Shown: positions 6,951-12,395 of the stretch, one piece after another
How the letters are laid out: the number at the start of each line of letters is the position of its first letter
Position numbering within the stretch: position 1 is the first letter of the stretch
DNA from: an uncultured Psychrobacillus sp.
GTDB lineage: Bacteria > Bacillota > Bacilli > Bacillales_A > Planococcaceae
Assembly: GCA_934234185.1 (NCBI GenBank)
Contig: CAKQHO010000091.1
Coordinates: 1 to 13,659 of the forward strand
Direction: 5' to 3'
Length of the DNA stretch: 13,659 nucleotides
Position numbers and translations under genes: made by a program
Notes under the pieces: generated by a model
Database searches by the model: none
What the model was told of the DNA's origin: nothing
What the model saw: only the letters and a program-made list of their open reading frames with translations

Positions 6951-8012
6951 TTAAATAAAGTTAATGGTTTTGTATAAGGGTAACAAGATAGACAAATAGG
7001 CTCCTACTATAAAAATAGCTAGTATAAGAAAAAGTGTAGGTTGAAGTATATTTAGATAGCGAGATAATTTCCCTTCCAGTTGTTCCGCTAACACATCGCT
7101 GTAGATGGTTAGCTCTCTTCCCAGATATCCGCTATTTTCTCCGTGCGAGATAAATTGAGGAAACTCGTTCGTAAAACATTGAAGACTTATGGCTGATTCA
7201 TAAAAAGACTTTCCCATAATTGCTTCATTTTTCATCTTTTCACCAACATACTTAAGTAGTGGATCTTCATATTGGGATATTAGCGCAGCTAAAGAATCCT
7301 GTAGAGATAAACCACTTTCAAGCATGGTTCCCAACTCTCTAGAAAAAACGTGAGTCAAAATTAGTTTGTTCCACACTTTTACAATAGGAAACTTATTATA
7401 AAAATGCTGCTTAAATTCAATCGTTTTTCGACTAAGCCATAGCTTATGAAAAAGAAAAATAACTAGGAGAAAGGTGATAGTAAAAAGAAAAAAAGCATTG
7501 GGTAAGTTTAAAAGGAATTTTGAAAGGAAAAGTGAGGTATTTTCATTATTTTTTGATGCAAATAAGGACTCCATATTAGGTAGAAAAGACAGACGAAAGA
7601 TAGTAAATAAAACAAATATAATAATAAACAAACAAACAGGATACATTAAAAGACTTCTCAATCTGTTGAACGTCTTTTCATACATTTGACTGTGTCTCGC
7701 TAACACTCTGGTAGTTTCTTCTATGAATCCGTGTACAGAGGATAGATGAATAGGCAAGACAATTCTGCTAGGAAATCCAAGGATTTTAAAAACCTCTCTT
7801 AGGTCAGATCCCTTTTTTTGTTCCTCTATTATTCGTGAATATGCCTGAGAAGGTTCTTTTAAGTAAAACGGTAAGAGAAGCTTTACTGAATCGTGAAATG
7901 TATAACCTTCCATAAGTAAATCGCTTAGCCTAGCTAAGAATGAGGAATATTTTTTTCGTGGTATATGACACCTACTATTAGCTATAAAAGATTTAAATAA
8001 GCTGTATAACAC
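6951..8012 (-). CDS. comGB: Competence pilus membrane platform protein ComGB
   Basis: ComGB is the polytopic inner platform (GspF/PilC family) on which ComGA acts to assemble ComGC pilus subunits. The 353-residue protein has two T2SSF domains, roughly residues 23-143 and 220-345. Three hydrophobic helices lie at about 122-145, 171-192 and 322-346, the last containing LFLILAIFIVGAYLSILLPLY. The conserved GENSGYL motif is at 291-297. The start is GTG at 8012, inside the end of comGA (20-base overlap), with AAGGAAGG very close upstream. The close spacing makes the exact start uncertain, but no better in-frame start is visible. Confidence 0.93.
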   Translation of the reverse strand: MLYSLFKSFIANSRCHIPRKKYSSFLARLSDLLMEGYTFHDSVKLLLPFYLKEPSQAYSRIIEEQKKGSDLREVFKILGFPSRIVLPIHLSSVHGFIEETTRVLARHSQMYEKTFNRLRSLLMYPVCLFIIIFVLFTIFRLSFLPNMESLFASKNNENTSLFLSKFLLNLPNAFFLFTITFLLVIFLFHKLWLSRKTIEFKQHFYNKFPIVKVWNKLILTHVFSRELGTMLESGLSLQDSLAALISQYEDPLLKYVGEKMKNEAIMGKSFYESAISLQCFTNEFPQFISHGENSGYLGRELTIYSDVLAEQLEGKLSRYLNILQPTLFLILAIFIVGAYLSILLPLYKTINFI

Positions 8013-9009
8013 CTTCCTTAACCCCCTTTTCTATTTGGAAGGAAAGAGTAAGGTGCTCAGGCATATAAAATTTGCCACCATACTGCAATGAATTTATTGC
8101 ATCTGCTAAGATATCTTCCGTAATTATCTCATAAAGTGCAGAAAGCTCTGAGGAATCCTCTCGACCTACTTTCACTAAAGACTGTGTAACGATCCCAGTA
8201 ACTGTCTGCTTTAACTCGTCAGGGGTAATGCCCAAATCCATTAAACGGTATAATGCTCCCAATCCATTCCTAGCATGTATAGTAGAAACTACCATATGGC
8301 CTGTCAATGCTGCTTGTATGGCCGCCTTTGCAGTTGATTCATCGCGTATTTCACCAATCATTATAACATCTGGTGAATGTCTGAGAATTGCCTTCAGTCC
8401 CGCAGAATAAGTTACTCCTGATTTCTCATTTACTTGGATTTGCAATAAGTGAGACTGACTATTCTCTACTGGATCTTCTAATGAAATAACATGCCGGTTA
8501 AGATTTTCAGACCAATATTTTGTGAGAGAATACATGCTTGTAGATTTACCGGAACCAGTAGGACCTACGAAAAGAATCATTCCCCATCTTTTGTTTGCCA
8601 TTTCTATGATTTTGTCTGAGGCTTCTCTATACAGAGATAGAGAGTGTATGATTTTAGCATTATCATGCTGTTGTAGTCTGATTACAATACTCTCTTTGCC
8701 AAAAATAGATGGTAGGGTTGAAACTCGAAATGAATATTTTTGAGAATGGAACACTTGTTGAAAGGAACCACTTTGGGGCTTTCTTTTTTCGCTGATATCA
8801 AGAGAGGATAAAAATTTGAAGTAGGATATGATACGTTCCCCTATGTTCAATGGAAGCTTACCTGCTTCGAACATCTGGTTATTTTTTTTAAAATAGTATA
8901 GATAATACTCTTCATTCGGTATCATATGAAAATCGGATGCACCAAATTCCTGAGCTTTTTGTAAAAGAAATAGACATTTTTGTTCTACAGTATTTTCACT
9001 TAGTTTCAC
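7993..9009 (-). CDS. comGA: Competence traffic ATPase ComGA
   Basis: ComGA is the cytoplasmic GspE/PilB-type ATPase that powers assembly of the transformation pilus. From the GTG start at 9009 (VKLSENTVEQKC), with AAAGGAG 5 bases upstream, the protein has 338 residues. A longer reading from 9105 adds 32 residues that homologues lack. Walker A is GPTGSGKS (149-156), the Asp box LEDPVE is at 177-182, Walker B is DVIMIGEIRD (214-223), and the His box contains STIHARN with His245. After TGIVTQSLV the B. subtilis protein has a four-cysteine zinc cluster (ACPFC...C...C); here that segment is VGREDSSELS with no cysteines. The usual QR is also QS. It is first in the operon; expression is expected to depend on ComK. 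Confidence 0.95.
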   Translation of the reverse strand: MKLSENTVEQKCLFLLQKAQEFGASDFHMIPNEEYYLYYFKKNNQMFEAGKLPLNIGERIISYFKFLSSLDISEKRKPQSGSFQQVFHSQKYSFRVSTLPSIFGKESIVIRLQQHDNAKIIHSLSLYREASDKIIEMANKRWGMILFVGPTGSGKSTSMYSLTKYWSENLNRHVISLEDPVENSQSHLLQIQVNEKSGVTYSAGLKAILRHSPDVIMIGEIRDESTAKAAIQAALTGHMVVSTIHARNGLGALYRLMDLGITPDELKQTVTGIVTQSLVKVGREDSSELSALYEIITEDILADAINSLQYGGKFYMPEHLTLSFQIEKGVKEGVIQLI

Positions 9010-9061
9010 GATTACTCCTTTCCCCAGTAGTAGGCTTGGCCGCATAAGCCTTATACCAAAT

Positions 9062-9090
9062 AGTATACGTTTAAAATGGTAATAAAGAAA
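9062..9090 (-). promoter_or_regulatory. Candidate comG operon promoter
   Basis: On the minus strand a TATACT -10 (9062-9067) sits 17 bases after a poor -35, TTTCTT (9085-9090). The start site would fall about 45 bases before the comGA GTG. A weak -35 fits an activator-dependent promoter. AT-rich stretches upstream include an imperfect ComK-type box AAAG-N5-TTTT at 9088-9100, but no clean pair of AAAA-N5-TTTT boxes with standard spacing. Confidence 0.35.
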
Positions 9091-9118
9091 GAGGTATTTT
9101 TTCAAAAATTTAATTAGT

Positions 9119-9146
9119 TTGTTAATTATATTCCCTTGTTTATAAT
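9119..9146 (+). promoter_or_regulatory. Promoter of the winged-helix regulator gene
   Basis: TTGTTA (9119-9124) and a perfect TATAAT (9141-9146) are separated by 16 bases. The start site would lie near 9153, just before the GGGAG ribosome binding site at 9161-9165. This supports the ATG at 9174 as the true translation start. It faces away from the comG promoter, so the two transcripts diverge from the same short region. Confidence 0.7.
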
Positions 9147-9173
9147 GAAGCTATGAGGATGGGAGAGATTTTG

Positions 9174-9845
9174 ATGACACATACTTTTAAATTATCTTCG
9201 ACACTAGCAGACGAAACAAGATATGCCATATATCAATACATTTTGAAAGAAAATAGAACTGTTAACGTCCTACAAATTGCCTCACAGTTTGCAATTCACC
9301 CAAATGTAGCTAGACTCCATTTGTCAAAGCTGACAGATTCCAAGCTACTTTCTTCCAGGTTGGAGAAAAAGATTCACGGAGGTAGGCCAGCAAAGATTTA
9401 TGAAATTGCAAAGGAGCCAATTTATTTAAGCTTCCCTAAACAAGAAAATGACCTATTATTGGGATGGTTAATCGAGTTAGTATCTACTGGAGGCAGTGAA
9501 ACACTTGAAAAGGCTAAGCGAATTAGCTATCAATCAGGTCTAAAAGCAGTTTCATCTACACCAGCTTCTTTTGAAGAGAAACTTGCTTTACTGAATGAGG
9601 TATCGGATTCTATTGGTTATGTTCCCAAGGTTTCAGAACATGAAGGTAAAAAAATAATTACCTTTCAGATTTTCAATTGCCCTTACAAAGGTTTAACCAA
9701 ACTGCATTCTGAGATTGTTTGCACGCTTCACGAGTCCTATTTAAAGGGATTGTTTCATGTCCTTTTCTGTTCGGAAGAGCTAGTTCAAATAGAAAGTATG
9801 TTAAATAACTGTACGAATTGCGTATATCAGGTGGAAGTTCTATAA
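9174..9845 (+). CDS. Winged-helix transcriptional regulator with cysteine-rich C-terminal domain
   Basis: The 223-residue protein has an N-terminal ArsR/DeoR-like winged helix (about 8-80): STLADETRYAIYQYIL, the recognition helix region HPNVARLHLSKL, and the wing GGRPAKIYEI. The C-terminal part has five cysteines, in FNCPY (169), IVCTLHE (183), LFCS (199) and NNCTNC (213, 216). The order CP...C.HE...C..C recalls SufR-like regulators that hold an Fe-S cluster; metal or cluster binding here is an inference. The start at 9174 is chosen because GGGAG lies 8 bases upstream and the promoter's start site falls near 9153. It is divergent from comGA, where B. subtilis has mgsR, and upstream of a DUF2626 gene. 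Targets are unknown; neighbours or itself are the obvious candidates. Confidence 0.82.
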   Translation: MTHTFKLSSTLADETRYAIYQYILKENRTVNVLQIASQFAIHPNVARLHLSKLTDSKLLSSRLEKKIHGGRPAKIYEIAKEPIYLSFPKQENDLLLGWLIELVSTGGSETLEKAKRISYQSGLKAVSSTPASFEEKLALLNEVSDSIGYVPKVSEHEGKKIITFQIFNCPYKGLTKLHSEIVCTLHESYLKGLFHVLFCSEELVQIESMLNNCTNCVYQVEVL

Positions 9846-9910
9846 TAATAAAAGATGGAACATATTTGTGACAAAGTTATGTTATTCATGTTCTAAAGTA
9901 CATTATTCAG

Positions 9911-9940
9911 TTTACATGTATGAACAAGTTCATTTATAAT
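9911..9940 (+). promoter_or_regulatory. Promoter of the DUF2626 gene
   Basis: TTTACA (9911-9916) and a perfect TATAAT (9935-9940) are separated by 18 bases. The transcript would start near 9947 and leave a leader of about 40 bases before the ATG at 9985. Confidence 0.7.
9920..9933. promoter_or_regulatory. Inverted repeat in the promoter spacer, possible operator
   Basis: ATGAAC-AA-GTTCAT is a 6-bp inverted repeat with a 2-base centre, lying wholly between the -35 and -10 boxes. A protein bound here would block the promoter. Half-sites of the same kind, GAACAT (9858-9863) and ATGTTC (9888-9893), occur just upstream. The binding protein is unknown; the adjacent regulator is a natural candidate. 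Confidence 0.4.
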
Positions 9941-9984
9941 GGATAAGAGATTATTTGTATTCGTTTGTTAAAGGAGGGACTACA

Positions 9985-10227
9985 ATGGGCAATATGTATA
10001 AAGTGATGGCATTTTGGACAGGGATTTTCGCAGTTATGTTTTATTTAGGTGATATGATGCCAGCAACTTTAATATTCTTAGCAAACACGGGATTATTCCT
10101 TCTTTTAGGGTTCTTAAACCTTTCTGAGCGTATGTATATGTATATCTTCGGGGCTTACTTAATGTTCTTCTTCGCAGGTTTTACATACTACACAACGTTT
10201 ATTCACGTACCTGGTGCTGGACACTAA
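9985..10227 (+). CDS. yqgY: DUF2626 family small membrane protein (YqgY-like)
   Basis: The 80-residue protein of unknown function belongs to the DUF2626 family and has the length of B. subtilis YqgY. It is mostly hydrophobic, with about three membrane helices: roughly residues 4-20, 25-43 and 50-70. The last contains MYIFGAYLMFFFAGFTYYTTF. The ATG at 9985 is chosen because AAAGGAGG lies 7 bases upstream; an upstream in-frame ATG at 9955 has no such site. It has its own promoter with an inverted repeat in it and a bidirectional terminator right behind. No function is assigned. Confidence 0.88.
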   Translation: MGNMYKVMAFWTGIFAVMFYLGDMMPATLIFLANTGLFLLLGFLNLSERMYMYIFGAYLMFFFAGFTYYTTFIHVPGAGH

Positions 10228-10232
10228 ATAGC

Positions 10233-10267
10233 AAAAAAAGCAGCTCTTTTAAAGGAGCTGCTTTTTT
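10233..10267. terminator. Bidirectional terminator between DUF2626 and the hydrolase gene
   Basis: GCAGCTC (10240-10246) pairs with GAGCTGC (10255-10261). An A-run stands before the stem (10233-10239) and a T-run after it (10262-10267), so it can terminate transcripts arriving from both sides. It starts 5 bases after the DUF2626 stop codon and ends 11 bases before the end of the convergent hydrolase gene. Confidence 0.92.
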
Positions 10268-10278
10268 CATGGATTTTT

Positions 10279-10923
10279 TCAGAAACCATGTAAAAAAGGA
10301 TTACTATTCATTTCATTACCTACAGTAGTAGCTGGTCCATGTCCTGGATAGATAATGGTGTCCTCTGGCATCGTTAGAAGCTTGTTGTGAATAACAGTCA
10401 TTAGCTGCTTTTCATTACCTCCAGGCAAGTCGGTTCTGCCGATACTATTTTCAAAAAGAGTGTCTCCAACAATAGCAAAGCCCTCCTGCTGAAAATAATA
10501 CGTAATGCTGCCAGGAGAGTGACCTGGTGTAAAAACCATCTCAAAGTGAAAGTCTGAAATGGACATGTTTCCTTCAGAGCTAATTACATGATCGGCTTCC
10601 TTGCAGACAAGTGAGGGAATTTCTTCATATTTTCCTGATCCATTTTTCATTGGATCCTTCAACCATTTTTCTTCTGCCTTATGTATATATACAGGGATGG
10701 CAAATTCCTCTCTAACTTCATCTAAAGCACCAATATGATCGAAATGAGCATGGGTTAACAAAATAGCCAAAGGCTTCAACTGTAATTTTTTAAGCTCCTT
10801 TATCAGGGCATCTGCATGTCCACCAGGATCCACAATTAAGCATTCTTTCTTTTGATTTGAAATTATATAGCAGTTTGTCTGTATGTAACCTAATGGATAT
10901 GTACGAACATTATAGCTTAACAT
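10279..10923 (-). CDS. yqgX: Metallo-beta-lactamase-fold hydrolase (YqgX/GloB-like)
   Basis: This is a 214-residue glyoxalase II-type metal hydrolase. The binuclear metal ligands are all visible: HAHFDH (His58, His60, Asp62, His63), His135 in TPGHSPGS, Asp154 in VGDTLF, and His195 in YPGHGP. The family hydrolyses thioesters such as S-lactoyl thiols; in Bacillus the close relative YqgX has been linked to bacillithiol-dependent methylglyoxal removal. The substrate here is inferred, not shown. The ATG at 10923 has only a weak ribosome binding site. The gene is convergent with DUF2626 (shared terminator) and divergent from the guanidine riboswitch transcript. Confidence 0.93.
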   Translation of the reverse strand: MLSYNVRTYPLGYIQTNCYIISNQKKECLIVDPGGHADALIKELKKLQLKPLAILLTHAHFDHIGALDEVREEFAIPVYIHKAEEKWLKDPMKNGSGKYEEIPSLVCKEADHVISSEGNMSISDFHFEMVFTPGHSPGSITYYFQQEGFAIVGDTLFENSIGRTDLPGGNEKQLMTVIHNKLLTMPEDTIIYPGHGPATTVGNEMNSNPFLHGF

Positions 10924-10966
10924 TTACATCACTCTTTTCCTTGTAGTTTCACTAATTCTAACTTCT

Positions 10967-10995
10967 ATTATACCATTGTTGATATATTGCAAGAA
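10967..10995 (-). promoter_or_regulatory. Promoter of the hydrolase gene
   Basis: On the minus strand a perfect TATAAT (10967-10972) is preceded by TG-G, giving an extended -10 (TGGTATAAT). A weak -35, TTCTTG (10990-10995), stands 17 bases upstream. The region overlaps the plus-strand promoter of the guanidine riboswitch. Confidence 0.6.
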
Positions 10996-11006
10996 ATGTG
11001 TATAAT
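10979..11006 (+). promoter_or_regulatory. Promoter of the guanidine riboswitch-ykkCD transcript
   Basis: TTGATA (10979-10984) and a perfect TATAAT (11001-11006) are separated by 16 bases. The start site near 11013 lies about 20 bases before the riboswitch, the distance expected for a riboswitch leader. Confidence 0.75.
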
Positions 11007-11033
11007 ACAAGATAATTAGATACTTAACAAGTT

Positions 11034-11122
11034 TTCTAGGGTTCCGCAGCATCTAGATGTTGGTCTGGTCCGAGAGGAGACTCATAGCATTGCTATGTCA
11101 CGGAAGGATAAAAGCCTGGGAG
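11034..11122 (+). promoter_or_regulatory. Guanidine-I riboswitch (ykkC class)
   Basis: The conserved ykkC signature is complete: CTAGGGTTCCGCAGC near the start, CTGGTCCGAGAG (11075-11086) in the middle, a variable hairpin CATAGCA/TGCTATG, and CACGGAAGGATAAAAGCCTGGGAG at the 3' side. This class senses free guanidine. The 3' part of the aptamer provides the 5' arm of the terminator at 11112-11161, so guanidine binding should prevent termination and turn on the exporter genes. The paired SMR genes directly downstream agree with this ligand. Confidence 0.95.
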
Positions 11123-11161
11123 GAACTGTTTAACAGTTACCTTTCAGGCTTCTTTGTTTTT
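11112..11161 (+). terminator. Terminator of the guanidine-I riboswitch
   Basis: AAGCCTG (11112-11118) pairs with CAGGCTT (11145-11151), and the stem continues with GG/CC and AACTG/CAGTT around a small loop. A U-rich tract (CTTTGTTTTTT) follows. The 5' arm is shared with the aptamer core, making the two folds mutually exclusive. Confidence 0.9.
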
Positions 11162-11187
11162 AAAAATGAAACGGGAGGTTGTTTTAG

Positions 11188-11529
11188 ATGAATAAAGAAT
11201 GGACAAAAGTGATGGCGGCTGCCATCTTTGAAGTGTTTTGGGTAATAGGCTTAAAACATGCAACTGGTTTTTGGTCTTGGTCCGGGACTGTTATATGCAT
11301 ATTTATTAGCTTTTATTTAATGATTATGGCTGGAAAAAAGCTTCCCGTAGGAACTGTCTATGCTGTTTTTGTTGGATTAGGAACTGCTGGTACAGTGTTA
11401 TCTGAAATACTAATCTTCCATGAGCCAATTCAACCAGCAAAATTTCTCTTCATTTTCTTATTACTAATAGGAGTGGTCGGCTTAAAAACAGTTACCAATA
11501 TAAAAGAACAGGAAAGGTATGAGAATTAA
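11188..11529 (+). CDS. ykkC: SMR-family guanidinium exporter subunit YkkC
   Basis: This 113-residue small multidrug resistance protein has four predicted membrane helices. It closely resembles B. subtilis YkkC: AAIFEVFWVIGLKHA near the N-terminus with the essential membrane glutamate (Glu15), LPVGTVYAVFVGLGTAGTVLSEI in the middle, and LLLIGVVGLK at the end. Paired SMR proteins downstream of guanidine-I riboswitches export guanidinium in exchange for protons. A broader drug-export activity, as first reported for YkkCD, is also possible. The ATG at 11188 has GGGAGG 9 bases upstream. The stop overlaps the ykkD start by one base (TAATG), as expected for coupled heterodimer subunits. Confidence 0.95.
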   Translation: MNKEWTKVMAAAIFEVFWVIGLKHATGFWSWSGTVICIFISFYLMIMAGKKLPVGTVYAVFVGLGTAGTVLSEILIFHEPIQPAKFLFIFLLLIGVVGLKTVTNIKEQERYEN

Positions 11530-11843
11530 TGGCATGGTTTTCTTTAATTTTAGCAGGCTTATGTGAAACGTTTGGAGTTGTAATGATTAATACTTGGCAT
11601 AAAGATAGAAGCTGGCAAGCTTTAGTTTTACTATTGCTAGGCTTTGGAGCAAGTTTTTTTCTGCTTGCCTATTCTATGAAAACAATACCAATGGGCACCG
11701 CATATGCAATATGGACAGGCATTGGTGCCTCTGGTGGAGCAATAATGGGAATGGTTTTTTTCGGAGAATCCTCTGAATGGAAGAGAATATTTTTTATAAG
11801 TATGATTTTATGTGCAGTAGTAGGTTTAAAGCTAATTGCATAG
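11529..11843 (+). CDS. ykkD: SMR-family guanidinium exporter subunit YkkD
   Basis: This is the second SMR subunit, 104 residues and four membrane helices, matching B. subtilis YkkD (about 105). The membrane glutamate is Glu13 in AGLCETFGVVM; IPMGTAYAIWTGIGASGGAI and IFFISMILCAVVGLK are the family blocks. It should pair with YkkC as an antiparallel heterodimer in the cytoplasmic membrane. Its start overlaps the ykkC stop by one base, so it is likely translated by coupling. No clear terminator follows, and some read-through into the DUF2759 gene is possible. Confidence 0.95.
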   Translation: MAWFSLILAGLCETFGVVMINTWHKDRSWQALVLLLLGFGASFFLLAYSMKTIPMGTAYAIWTGIGASGGAIMGMVFFGESSEWKRIFFISMILCAVVGLKLIA

Positions 11844-11993
11844 TTTTTTAACTTTAAGTATTGATCTCCTATTGGTATTTTGGTTTCAAAAAAGTATTTA
11901 TAATGCCTAGTTTTTTTGTTCAATGAATCGCCACTTTTTTCACTCGACAAATTTAACGAATACAATTACAATAGAAGAGGAATATTGTAAAGG

Positions 11994-12014
11994 CGACATT
12001 CATTTTCAATGTCG
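11994..12014 (+). other. Hairpin just before the DUF2759 ribosome binding site
   Basis: CGACATT (11994-12000) pairs with AATGTCG (12008-12014), a perfect 7-bp stem with a 7-base loop. It ends one base before the AAGGAG Shine-Dalgarno (12016-12021). It could stabilise the leader or affect ribosome access. A TATAAT at 11899-11904 upstream may be the -10 of this gene, but I see no good -35. Confidence 0.5.
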
Positions 12015-12028
12015 GAAGGAGTGTCTTT

Positions 12029-12208
12029 ATGAACTTATTAATGGTTATTTTTGGACTAGTTGCAGTACTTGCTGCAATTGGCACTTTTCAAGCATTAAAA
12101 GAAAAAAATGTGCTTGGTGTTCTTTTTAACTTCGGAACATTTGCTGTATTTGGATTCTTTGTAGTAATGACTATTTTACAACAAGGTTTTCCACCAACAT
12201 TACACTAA
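12029..12208 (+). CDS. yqgW: DUF2759 family small membrane protein (YqgW-like)
   Basis: This short gene of 59 codons begins MNLLMVIFGLVAVLAAIG and ends QGFPPTLH. It has two hydrophobic helices, about residues 2-20 and 28-50, separated by the basic turn QALKEKN. An AAGGAG site 7 bases before the ATG makes it a credible gene despite its size. Length, sequence style and position near YqgX/YqgY point to the DUF2759 (YqgW) family of unknown function. In B. subtilis yqgW is next to yqgX; here ykkCD and its riboswitch lie between. It has its own terminator directly downstream. Confidence 0.85.
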   Translation: MNLLMVIFGLVAVLAAIGTFQALKEKNVLGVLFNFGTFAVFGFFVVMTILQQGFPPTLH

Positions 12209-12215
12209 AATGGTT

Positions 12216-12251
12216 AAAAAAACTGCTATACATATGTATGGCAGTTTTTTT
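12216..12251 (+). terminator. Terminator of the DUF2759 gene
   Basis: AACTGC (12221-12226) pairs with GCAGTT (12241-12246), and the inner palindrome ATACATATGTAT extends the stem. An A-run precedes it and a run of seven T (12245-12251) follows. The insertion sequence begins two bases after the T-run. Confidence 0.9.
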
Positions 12252-12252
12252 A

Positions 12253-12276
12253 GGCTCTATACTGAATGTGGTGGTG
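12253..12276 (+). repeat. Left terminal inverted repeat of the ISL3 element
   Basis: It begins GGCTCTATACTG and ends AATGTGGTGGTG. It matches the reverse complement of the right end at 18 of 24 positions; the six differences are all in the outer half. Confidence 0.9.
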
Positions 12277-12330
12277 GGGTCAGCACTATCAAGAGTGTGA
12301 CAATTTTCTAAAAAAATCTAAAAAAAAAAA

Positions 12331-12395
12331 CATCCAATACTCTCTATTTGTTACCTTTAATTTGGCGAAAAAAAGGATTGGAGAGAGTATGGATG
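12331..12395 (+). promoter_or_regulatory. Stem sequestering the transposase start site
   Basis: CATCCAATACTCTCT (12331-12345) is complementary to AGAGAGTATGGATG (12382-12395), giving a 14-bp stem with one bulged A. The 3' arm contains most of the GGAGAG Shine-Dalgarno and the ATG start (12393-12395). An inner stem CCTTT/AAAGG (12354-12358 with 12372-12376) can form in the loop. A transcript entering from outside the IS would fold this way and hide the start site. A transcript starting inside the loop would escape. Regulation is inferred from pairing only. Confidence 0.65.

Noticed and set aside
7474..7689. Plus-strand open frame inside comGB
   Set aside because: Lysine-rich antisense frame over the transmembrane region of comGB; low-complexity shadow without a ribosome binding site.
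9010..9105. N-terminal extension of comGA
   Set aside because: The extra 32 residues have no counterpart in ComGA proteins, and the GTG at 9009 has an AAAGGAG site at proper distance. The candidate promoter also lies inside the extension.
9920..9933. LexA (SOS) box reading of ATGAAC-AA-GTTCAT
   Set aside because: The Bacillus LexA site is CGAAC-N4-GTTCG. The centre here is 2 bases and the outer bases differ.
11923..12129. Plus-strand frame overlapping the DUF2759 start
   Set aside because: It crosses the promoter region and leader hairpin and reads DUF2759 out of frame. The 59-codon frame at 12029 has the real ribosome binding site.
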